From positions 1-5,129 of the forward strand of contig JAGAAU010000222.1 in NCBI GenBank assembly GCA_017615135.1: a DNA stretch of 5,129 bases, in the 5' to 3' direction. The notes beneath the pieces are model-generated. The model was given only the letters and a program-made list of their open reading frames with translations. It was not told the origin of the DNA and did no database searches. The translations under genes were made by a program, and so were the position numbers. The DNA comes from Bacteroidales bacterium (GTDB lineage: Bacteria; Bacteroidota; Bacteroidia; Bacteroidales; UBA932). Every line of letters begins with the position of its first letter. The first letter of the stretch is position 1. Below are positions 1 to 5,129 of the stretch, one piece after another.

Positions 1-640
1 CATCGGTCATCTTGCCTTCCAGGGCAAGCAGGCACTCGTCGTCCGGGAGTACGTTAAAGTCTCCGAGCAGCACCATGGGCGTACCGGGCTTGAGTCCGGA
101 AAGCCTGTCCACTATAAGGGCGAGTCCGTTGCGCCTGGCATCCACTCCGCGATGGTCCAGATGGGTATTTACGACTATGAAGTCTTTGCCGCCGCTTTCC
201 CTGAGCTGCGCCCATACTGCAATGCGGGGGTACTTGCCATCCCAGCCGGTAGAAGGCTCGTCCGGAGTCTCGGACAGCCAGAACATTCCCTTGTCAAGCA
301 GTTCGAAGTCTGCCGCCCTGTAGTAGATACCTACCCTTTCTCCCTGTTCCTTTCCATCTTCCCGGCCGATACTGAACCCGGTGTAAGCCGTACAGGTGGA
401 ATCCAGATACTCCACGTGCTCCGGACAAACCTCCTGAATGCCCACCACGTCTGGCTGAATTGTCTCGAGCATTGCGGCAGTTGCGTCGCAGCGGTTGTTC
501 CAGCAGTTCTCACCATCGTTGGCGTAAACATTGCGGATGTTGAAAGACATAATCTTTACCGTTGTGTCCTCCTTGCAGGATACAAGGATGAAAAGCGGCA
601 GAACGGCTGCCAGCAGGAAAAGAAAACTGATTTTTTTCAT
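1..640 (-). CDS. Secreted lipoprotein of the endonuclease/exonuclease/phosphatase (EEP) family, C-terminus cut by window edge
   Basis: The visible 213 residues start at the ATG at 638-640 and run off the window, so the gene is partial at its 3' end. Residues 1-21 form a lipoprotein signal peptide (MKK, hydrophobic core, then LVSC) with the lipidated Cys at 22; this supports the chosen start. The mature protein has the order of EEP motifs: MSFNIRN (31-37, with Asn34), GIQEV with the metal-binding Glu70, GIYYR (104-108), WLSETP (121-126), NTHLDHRG (158-165, His160) and GDFNVLPDD (193-201, Asp194/Asn196). The final Asp-His motif of the family is expected in the missing part; relatives are about 270-300 residues. 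EEP enzymes are metal-dependent hydrolases of phosphodiesters or phosphomonoesters (nucleic acids, inositol phosphates, sphingomyelin), so the exact substrate is open. CKED after the cleavage site suggests outer-membrane, possibly surface, localisation. It lies 6 bases after glpK and is probably in its operon. Cys46 and Cys51 are close together and could pair, which is only a guess. Confidence 0.93.
   Translation of the reverse strand, partial: MKKISFLFLLAAVLPLFILVSCKEDTTVKIMSFNIRNVYANDGENCWNNRCDATAAMLETIQPDVVGIQEVCPEHVEYLDSTCTAYTGFSIGREDGKEQGERVGIYYRAADFELLDKGMFWLSETPDEPSTGWDGKYPRIAVWAQLRESGGKDFIVVNTHLDHRGVDARRNGLALIVDRLSGLKPGTPMVLLGDFNVLPDDECLLALEGKMTD
575..640 (-). other. Lipoprotein signal peptide with lipobox and putative surface-export motif
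   Basis: Codons 1-22 of the EEP gene encode two Lys after Met, a hydrophobic stretch rich in Leu, Phe and Ala, and the lipobox L19-V20-S21-C22. Signal peptidase II would cleave before Cys22. Residues 23-25 are K-E-D, matching the minimal K-(D/E)2 lipoprotein export signal known from Bacteroidota, which sends lipoproteins to the cell surface. The signal peptide and lipobox are clear; surface display is inference. Confidence 0.85.
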
Positions 641-646
641 AGTGTA

Positions 647-2122
647 TTAATTAAGGGCTGAAATGGCGCGTCTCCAACCTGCAATCAAGGCATCTACCTG
701 CCCGGCAGGGGCAGATGGCCTGAAACATCCGGCAGAGCCACGCATCAGCGACAGTATTTCATCTTTACCGCTCCATATTCCGGCACCTATTCCGGCAAGG
801 CAGGCTGCCCCGAACGCGGTAGTTTCAGTAACAACGGGACGAACCACCTCGCAGGAAAGTATATCGGACTGGAACTGCATCAGCAGATTGTTGCGGGAAG
901 CCCCGCCATCCACCTTCAGGGACGAGAGTTTTATGGATGAATCCTTCTCCATCGCATGCACTACGTCCATAACTTCATAGGCTATGCCCTCAAGAGCCGC
1001 CCTGGCTATGTGCCCCGCGGTAGTGCCCCGGCTTATTCCGCTTATGCTGCCGCGAACATCCGGAACCCAGTACGGAGCCCCGAGCCCGGTAAGCGCAGGC
1101 ACGAAATACACTCCGCCATTATCGGGAACGCTGAGCGCAAGGGACTCCACCTCGGCGGAATCGCGTATGATTCCAAGGGAGTCCCGGAGCCACTGCACCA
1201 CAGAACCTGCCACGAACACACTGCCCTCCAGGGCATATTCGGCCGCATCGGAACCAATCTTCCAGGCAACCGTTGTGAGCAGGTTATTCTTTGAGAGTAC
1301 CGGCCGCTGTCCGGTGTTCATAAGCAGGAAGCAACCGGTGCCATAGGTGTTCTTAACCTCTCCGGGAGAGAAGCATAACTGGCCGAAAAGTGCTGCCTGC
1401 TGATCTCCCGCCATACCGGAAACCGGCACTTCCCCGCCGCCGGGCAGACTCACCGTGCCGTAGATTTCAGCCGACGGGCGCACTTCCGGCAGCATTGAAG
1501 CCGGAATGCCGAAAAGCTCAAGCAGCTCACTGTCCCATTCAAGGGTGTGAATATTGAAGAGCATGGTTCTGGACGCATTGGACACGTCCGTAGCGTGTAT
1601 CCTGCCCTTGCTGAGTTTCCATAACAGCCAGCTGTCTACGGTTCCGAAGCGGAGGTTTCCTGCATCGGCGCGCTCCCTCGCTCCCGGCACATTGTCCAGT
1701 ATCCACTTGATCTTGGCGGCACTGAAATACGGGTCTGCAACCAGCCCGGTCTTCTGCCTGATCTGTTCTTCCAGCCCCCGGGCCTTCAATTCTGCACAGA
1801 AAGCGGCAGTGCGCCTGTCCTGCCAGACTATGGCATTGTATACAGGCTGACCGTCCGCAGCGTCCCAGACCACTACAGTTTCCCGCTGGTTGCTGATGCC
1901 TATTGCGGAAGGGCGTTTGTCCGGGTTCTGCTCCAATACTTCGCGCATAACCGCAGCCTGCGAGCCCCAGATATCCTCAGGAGCCTGTTCCACCAGCCCC
2001 GGCGAGGGAAAAATCTGGGGGAATTCGTGCTGGGCGGAAGCCACCGGCGTTCCGTGCGTATCGAAGAGTATGGCCCTCGAACTGCTGGTACCCTGGTCAA
2101 GGGCAAGAATATACTGATTCAT
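647..2122 (-). CDS. glpK: Glycerol kinase
   Basis: This cytoplasmic FGGY-family kinase phosphorylates glycerol with ATP to give sn-glycerol-3-phosphate, trapping glycerol for glycolysis or lipid synthesis. At 491 residues it is full length (family about 495-505). The N-terminal actin-like domain opens with [16 protein letters not shown] (6-21). Glycerol-binding residues are visible as R80-E81 (SNQRET), Y132 (DPYFSAAK) and D240 ([13 protein letters not shown]), the last being the expected catalytic Asp. NTYGTGCF (258-265) and [15 protein letters not shown] (404-418) are the ATP-domain signatures. The start is the ATG at 2120-2122, which gives the canonical N-terminus with no extension possible in the short gap. 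No Shine-Dalgarno sequence is seen. The regulatory loop reads LPGGGEVP (226-233): it lacks both the Arg of the E. coli fructose-1,6-bisphosphate site (Glu231 in its place) and the phosphorylatable His of Firmicutes enzymes. glpF and glpD are not next to it. It is divergent from the hydrolase and is followed after 6 bases by the EEP gene. Confidence 0.98.
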   Translation of the reverse strand: MNQYILALDQGTSSSRAILFDTHGTPVASAQHEFPQIFPSPGLVEQAPEDIWGSQAAVMREVLEQNPDKRPSAIGISNQRETVVVWDAADGQPVYNAIVWQDRRTAAFCAELKARGLEEQIRQKTGLVADPYFSAAKIKWILDNVPGARERADAGNLRFGTVDSWLLWKLSKGRIHATDVSNASRTMLFNIHTLEWDSELLELFGIPASMLPEVRPSAEIYGTVSLPGGGEVPVSGMAGDQQAALFGQLCFSPGEVKNTYGTGCFLLMNTGQRPVLSKNNLLTTVAWKIGSDAAEYALEGSVFVAGSVVQWLRDSLGIIRDSAEVESLALSVPDNGGVYFVPALTGLGAPYWVPDVRGSISGISRGTTAGHIARAALEGIAYEVMDVVHAMEKDSSIKLSSLKVDGGASRNNLLMQFQSDILSCEVVRPVVTETTAFGAACLAGIGAGIWSGKDEILSLMRGSAGCFRPSAPAGQVDALIAGWRRAISALN

Positions 2123-2127
2123 ATCTG

Positions 2128-2135
2128 CAAAAATA
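2128..2135 (-). promoter_or_regulatory. Putative Bacteroidota -7 promoter box for glpK and the EEP gene
   Basis: Read on the minus strand this is TATTTTTG, an exact match to TAnnTTTG, the -7 box of Bacteroidota housekeeping promoters. It ends 5 bases before the glpK ATG, so transcription would begin at or beside the start codon. No good TTTG-like -33 element is seen at the usual 19-21 base spacing, and the gap is AT-rich, so a chance match is possible. Confidence 0.4.
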
Positions 2136-2139
2136 ATAT

Positions 2140-2147
2140 TAAATTTG
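2140..2147 (+). promoter_or_regulatory. Putative Bacteroidota -7 promoter box for the alpha/beta hydrolase gene
   Basis: The sequence TAAATTTG matches the Bacteroidota -7 consensus TAnnTTTG exactly and lies 21 bases before the ATG at 2169, giving a leader of roughly 15 bases. The -33 element is not evident; the expected position falls inside the first codons of glpK. The box also overlaps a possible TTG codon at 2145 in the hydrolase frame, one reason to prefer the ATG as the start. Confidence 0.5.
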
Positions 2148-2168
2148 CGTATTACACCTTATACTGTT

Positions 2169-3083
2169 ATGACAGAATTCAAACTTAAGTCCGCAGACGG
2201 CGCAGTTTCTCTCAGCGTGGCGGTTTTTATGCCGGAAAGCAGCCCGAAAGGCATAGTTCAGATAGTGCATGGAATGTGCGAACACAAGGAAAGGTACTAC
2301 CCCTTCATGGACTTCCTGAGAGAGAACGGATATGCTTCCATAATCCACGACCAGCGCGGACACGGGGCTACAGTCTCCTCCCCCGAAGATCTGGGTTATA
2401 TGGGTAAAGACGGATGGTTGGCCCTGCTGGACGACGTAAAGACCGTAAACGGATATATCCGGGAAGCCTGTCCAGGTCTGCCGCTCACTCTTTTCGGGCA
2501 CAGCATGGGCTCGCTGGTAGTGCGTTGCTACACAAAACGTTACGATTCCACCATAAACCGTCTCTTCGTTTGCGGCAGCCCCTCCGACAACCCTGCCAAA
2601 GGGGCCGGTGCCGTGCTTGCAACGCTCTTCGGAGTGCTGCGCGGCTGGCACTACAGACCTAAACTACTGAATACCATCTCCTTCGCAGGATACAACAAGG
2701 GTTTTGAAGGCGACGGATTCAGTCGCGCCTGGGTTTGCTCAGACACTGAGGTTCTGGAAAAATACCACAACGACCCCCTGTGCAGATTCAGATTCACCTC
2801 AGACGGTTTTCTGAACCTGATGAAACTGGTTCAGGACTGCTATTCACAAAAAGGATGGAAAGTGGAGAATCCCGAACTGCCCGTTCACTTCATTTCCGGA
2901 GCGCTGGATCCCTGCAGAATCAGCGACAAAGCCCTTGGAGAGGCCGTTGACCTGATGAAAAAAGTTGGCTACGGGAATGTCAGCCTTAAGATTTATCCGG
3001 GGATGAGGCACGAACTTCTGAACGAGAAGGACCACCTGAGTGTCTGGAACGACGTATTAAGCAACATAACCCCGCAAAAGTAA
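2169..3083 (+). CDS. Alpha/beta hydrolase, monoacylglycerol lipase-like (serine hydrolase, Hydrolase_4 type)
   Basis: The predicted 304-residue protein is a soluble alpha/beta-hydrolase without a signal peptide or membrane segment, so it should act in the cytoplasm. The catalytic triad is visible: nucleophile Ser112 in GHSMG (110-114), Asp247 in SGALDP (243-248) and His281 in YPGMRHELLNE (276-286). The oxyanion region is VHGMCEH (33-39), followed by HDQRGHG (60-66), both typical of the monoacylglycerol lipase/lysophospholipase branch. Residues about 140-210 form the variable cap. These enzymes cleave fatty-acyl esters such as monoacylglycerol to glycerol and fatty acid, but substrate cannot be fixed from sequence and other carboxylic esters are possible. 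The ATG at 2169 is chosen over an in-frame TTG at 2145 because the latter falls inside a promoter-like box and adds eight residues before the usual N-terminus. Divergence from glpK fits a role in glycerolipid use. The 3' end overlaps the convergent transporter gene by 98 bases. Confidence 0.92.
   Translation: MTEFKLKSADGAVSLSVAVFMPESSPKGIVQIVHGMCEHKERYYPFMDFLRENGYASIIHDQRGHGATVSSPEDLGYMGKDGWLALLDDVKTVNGYIREACPGLPLTLFGHSMGSLVVRCYTKRYDSTINRLFVCGSPSDNPAKGAGAVLATLFGVLRGWHYRPKLLNTISFAGYNKGFEGDGFSRAWVCSDTEVLEKYHNDPLCRFRFTSDGFLNLMKLVQDCYSQKGWKVENPELPVHFISGALDPCRISDKALGEAVDLMKKVGYGNVSLKIYPGMRHELLNEKDHLSVWNDVLSNITPQK
2986..3083. other. Convergent coding overlap between hydrolase and transporter genes
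   Basis: Both strands are coding across these 98 bases: the last ~32 codons of the plus-strand hydrolase, including the codon for catalytic His281 (3009-3011), and the last ~32 codons of the minus-strand transporter, covering the end of its final membrane helix and its hydrophilic tail. In this phase first codon positions face each other and each strand's third position faces the other's second. No hairpin-type terminator was seen in or beside the overlap. Confidence 0.85.
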
Positions 3084-4422
3084 AGGCGGCGTTGAAGAAA
3101 AGTATCTCGTAGCTGAAACTGTAGCCCCCGAACCATCTCTCTGAATTCAACTGCAGCAGAAGGCAGAGCAGAGGGGCGACAACCGCAACCAGCGGCACCA
3201 GCGAGCCGCGGATTTCCCGCTTAACCAGAATACCGAAGGCGAACAATCCCAGCAGGGGGCCGTAGGTATAACTTGCCAGCCGGTAAACCGCATCTATCGC
3301 GCTGGTGGAATTCAAAGCGCTGAAAATCAGGATGGTTACAACCATCGCAGCCGCCATTCCAGCATGCACGGACTTGCGCGCTTCCACTCCCAGTATGTCC
3401 CGGCTGAAAGAAGTGGTAAGGGAGGTAAGGGCCGAACCGCCTGCTCCGTATCCGGCGGAAACCAAACCCAGCACGAACAATACGCCGGCAACCGGAGGCA
3501 GAAGCCCGGAAGTTGCCACGGCCGGGAACAGCAGGTCTCCCCTCTCTGGAATGCCGTTGAGTTCTGCAAAGCGGTAAAGCAACACCCCAAGAACCAGAAA
3601 CAGGAAAATGACTGCCACCTGAAGGAATACAGAGACCATCAGACTCCTCTGGGACGAACGGGAATTACGGCCGCTGAGGGCTCTCTGCATCATATCCTGA
3701 TCAAGACCCGTCATAGCGATTACAGTCAGGAACCCTCCGGCAAACTGTTTCCAGAAGAACTGCGGATGATTTACGTCGTCGAAATAGAAAATTCTGGTAA
3801 GATGCCCGTCGCCAAAGCCCACAGACACTCCGCCGGATAAAATGTAAATGATGCAGATTCCCACGGAAACCACCATGCAGACTGTCTTAAGCACATCGTT
3901 CCACATAACAGAGCCAACCCCGCCCCGGAAAGTGTATGCGAAGATTACCGCTACGCTCAGCACCACGTTCAAGGCGAAAGGCAGCCCGAGAGGGTCGAAG
4001 AGCAGGAGTTGGAGGGCGATGCAGAGCAGATACATCCGTACCGACGCCCCGAGCAGCTTTGACACGAAGAAAAACCAGGCTCCGGTGCGATAGGCCGAAG
4101 TGCCGAAGCGCCGGTCCAGATACTCATAGATGGAAACAACCTGCAGACGGTAATAGAGGGGAATGAGTACCAAGGCTATTACGCAGTAGCCGGCTATGAA
4201 GCCAAGGCACATCTGAAGATAGCCCCAGCCGCTCACGCCCACCATGCCCGGAACGGATACGTAGCTCACGCCGGACATACAGGCACCTATCATGGCCACG
4301 GCAACCATCCACCCCGGCGATTTGCCGCGCGCGTAAAAATCACCATGCCCCTTCCTTGCTGAAAGCGCGGAAAGGGCAAACATCACCGCAAGATATACGG
4401 CTATGGTAATCCAGCTAAGCAT
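2986..4422 (-). CDS. Sodium:solute symporter (SSS) family transporter, substrate unknown
   Basis: This 478-residue inner-membrane protein has about 13 hydrophobic segments (roughly 3-21, 37-58, 67-90, 114-140, 149-164, 178-197, 225-240, 265-284, 307-327, 354-371, 385-400, 407-424, 436-456), the usual SSS number. Family signatures include DFYARGKSPGW (28-38) with the SSS-type first loop, YEYLDRRFG (99-107), FRGGVGSVMWND (165-176), GLDQDMMQRALSGRN (239-253), and SALTSLTTSFSRDIL (330-344) in the eighth core helix, where Thr336/Thr337 occupy the Na2 sodium-site positions usually held by Ser/Thr. Members import sugars, carboxylates, amino acids, sialic acid or anions with Na+; the sequence alone does not say which, and the iodide/multivitamin-like branch seems the nearest by motif. 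The ATG at 4420-4422 overlaps the pta stop, which suggests translational coupling. The C-terminal tail (457-478) is hydrophilic, rich in Arg and Ser, and lies in the part overlapping the hydrolase gene. Confidence 0.93.
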   Translation of the reverse strand: MLSWITIAVYLAVMFALSALSARKGHGDFYARGKSPGWMVAVAMIGACMSGVSYVSVPGMVGVSGWGYLQMCLGFIAGYCVIALVLIPLYYRLQVVSIYEYLDRRFGTSAYRTGAWFFFVSKLLGASVRMYLLCIALQLLLFDPLGLPFALNVVLSVAVIFAYTFRGGVGSVMWNDVLKTVCMVVSVGICIIYILSGGVSVGFGDGHLTRIFYFDDVNHPQFFWKQFAGGFLTVIAMTGLDQDMMQRALSGRNSRSSQRSLMVSVFLQVAVIFLFLVLGVLLYRFAELNGIPERGDLLFPAVATSGLLPPVAGVLFVLGLVSAGYGAGGSALTSLTTSFSRDILGVEARKSVHAGMAAAMVVTILIFSALNSTSAIDAVYRLASYTYGPLLGLFAFGILVKREIRGSLVPLVAVVAPLLCLLLQLNSERWFGGYSFSYEILFFNAAFTFAGLCCLIRRSRHSGGPSRSEVRASSPDKS

Positions 4423-5129
4423 CCATCGCCTGGCAGGCGGTAATGGCTATCATCTTGTAGATGTCGTCTACCGAGCAACCGCGGCTGAGATCGTTCACGG
4501 GACGGGCTATACCCTGGAGAATAGGGCCAATGGCGTCTGCCTCTCCAAGCCTCTGAACGAGTTTGTAGCCTATGTTGCCAACCTCGAGGCTGGGGAATAC
4601 CAGAACATCGGCTTTGCCGGCGATTTCGGAGCCGGGAGCTTTCTTTGCGCCTACGGAAGGTACCAGGGCGGCATCTGCCTGAAGTTCTCCGTCTATCTTG
4701 AGATCCGGAGCCAGTTCTTTCGCTTTGGCGGTGGCCTCAATAACTTTATCTACCACTTCGTGGGTAGCTGAACCCTTGGTAGAGAAAGACAGCATTGCGA
4801 CCTTCGGATCCTTGAACCCGGCCACACTCTTTGCGGTCTGGGCAGTGCACACGGCTATCTGGGCCAGCTGGTCGGCATCGGGAACTGGAGTTACGGCCAC
4901 ATCGCCAACTACCAGCACTCCGTTCTGTCCGTACTGCGGAGTCTTGGTAACCAGCAGCATCGCACCGCTTACGCAGGTGATTCCGGGAGCGCACTTGATG
5001 ATCTGGAGAGCCGGGCGCAGGGTGTCTCCTGTGGTGGAGAGGGCGCCGCTGATCTGACCGTCGGCATCTCCGTTCTTTATGATAAGGCAGCCGAAATAGA
5101 GCGGATTCAGCACCTGCTCGCGGGCTTTC
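4415..5129 (-). CDS. pta: Phosphate acetyltransferase, C-terminal catalytic domain (5' end outside window)
   Basis: The frame is open to the right edge, so the N-terminus is missing; 237 residues are visible, beginning KAREQVLNPLYFG. A GTG at 5111-5113 is an internal Val codon, not the start. Pta interconverts acetyl-CoA plus phosphate and acetyl phosphate plus CoA in the cytoplasm; with acetate kinase this yields acetate and ATP. Numbered from the first visible codon, family motifs are DADGQISGALSTTGDTLRPA (21-40), MLSFSTKGSA (112-121), KIDGELQADAA (144-154), ADVLVFPSLEVGNIGYK (173-189) and the active-site stretch GPILQGIARPVNDLSRG (201-217). Ser215, Arg216 and Asp222 correspond to the catalytic Ser309, Arg310 and Asp316 described for the Methanosarcina thermophila enzyme. 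Whether an N-terminal DRTGG/AAA-like domain is present cannot be seen. The TAG stop (4415-4417) overlaps the transporter ATG by 8 bases. ackA, the frequent partner, is not downstream and may lie upstream. Confidence 0.97.
   Translation of the reverse strand, partial: KAREQVLNPLYFGCLIIKNGDADGQISGALSTTGDTLRPALQIIKCAPGITCVSGAMLLVTKTPQYGQNGVLVVGDVAVTPVPDADQLAQIAVCTAQTAKSVAGFKDPKVAMLSFSTKGSATHEVVDKVIEATAKAKELAPDLKIDGELQADAALVPSVGAKKAPGSEIAGKADVLVFPSLEVGNIGYKLVQRLGEADAIGPILQGIARPVNDLSRGCSVDDIYKMIAITACQAMDA

Noticed and set aside
647..654. TTAATTAA palindrome at the glpK stop as a regulatory site
   Set aside because: It is only eight bases, made of the glpK stop and its last codons, with no stem or U-tract; probably incidental.
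152..661. Plus-strand open frame of 169 codons opposite the EEP gene
   Set aside because: It is antisense to a gene with clear family motifs, has no recognisable domain, and ends in low-complexity polar sequence; a shadow frame.
2145..2168. TTG at 2145 as start of the hydrolase, adding eight residues
   Set aside because: The codon lies within the TAAATTTG promoter-like box, and the extra residues do not extend the hydrolase fold; ATG at 2169 is the better start.
2139..2651. Minus-strand open frame of 170 codons opposite the hydrolase gene
   Set aside because: It is antisense to the conserved hydrolase, has no family motif, and would run into the glpK promoter region; a shadow frame.
3084..3120. 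Possible terminator after the hydrolase stop
   Set aside because: No stable GC-rich inverted repeat followed by a T-run is visible, and the stretch is coding on the other strand.
3364..3840. Plus-strand open frame of 158 codons opposite the transporter gene
   Set aside because: His/Gln/Lys/Arg-rich translation with no domain, lying fully inside the transporter; a compositional shadow.
4403..4771. Plus-strand open frame of 122 codons opposite pta
   Set aside because: It is antisense to highly conserved Pta catalytic motifs and shows no family features.
5111..5113. GTG as a start codon for a short pta gene
   Set aside because: The frame continues upstream with Pta-like sequence (KAREQ) to the window edge, so this is an internal Val codon.

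Overview
The window carries five protein-coding genes, two of them cut by its ends, packed almost without gaps. It looks like a chromosomal metabolic region of a member of Bacteroidota, probably Bacteroidales. The grounds are: no recognisable Shine-Dalgarno sequences before the starts; two exact matches to the Bacteroidota -7 promoter box TAnnTTTG in the only true intergenic gap; a lipoprotein signal followed by C-K-E-D, a Bacteroidota-style surface-export pattern; and proteins that read like Bacteroidales family members. The base composition looks moderately GC-rich by eye (not counted). There is no sign of mobile elements, phage, CRISPR or RNA genes.

Layout. At the right end, on the minus strand, is the C-terminal acyltransferase part of phosphate acetyltransferase (pta, 4415-5129, 5' end outside). 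Its stop overlaps by 8 bases the start of a sodium:solute symporter family transporter (2986-4422, minus), so the two are probably one transcript. The transporter converges on a plus-strand alpha/beta hydrolase of the monoacylglycerol-lipase type (2169-3083), and the two reading frames overlap tail to tail by 98 bases. The hydrolase is transcribed divergently from glycerol kinase (glpK, 647-2122, minus) across a 46-base AT-rich gap. Six bases after glpK comes a secreted lipoprotein of the endonuclease/exonuclease/phosphatase (EEP) family (1-640, minus), whose C-terminus lies outside the window.

How the genes may work together. The hydrolase and glpK form a plausible glycerolipid unit: an esterase that could release glycerol from monoacylglycerol, and a kinase that traps glycerol as glycerol-3-phosphate. 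The EEP lipoprotein is likely co-transcribed with glpK and could act outside the inner membrane on a phosphodiester or phosphomonoester substrate. pta makes acetyl phosphate from acetyl-CoA (overflow acetate and ATP formation), and the coupled symporter may import a small organic solute, though its substrate cannot be read from sequence. The functional links between genes are inference; the family assignments are strong.

No gene-free stretch exceeds 300 bases. I found no convincing previously undescribed system. The most unusual points are the fully coding convergent overlap, which includes the hydrolase's catalytic histidine codon, and the back-to-back promoter boxes, one of which would make glpK nearly leaderless.
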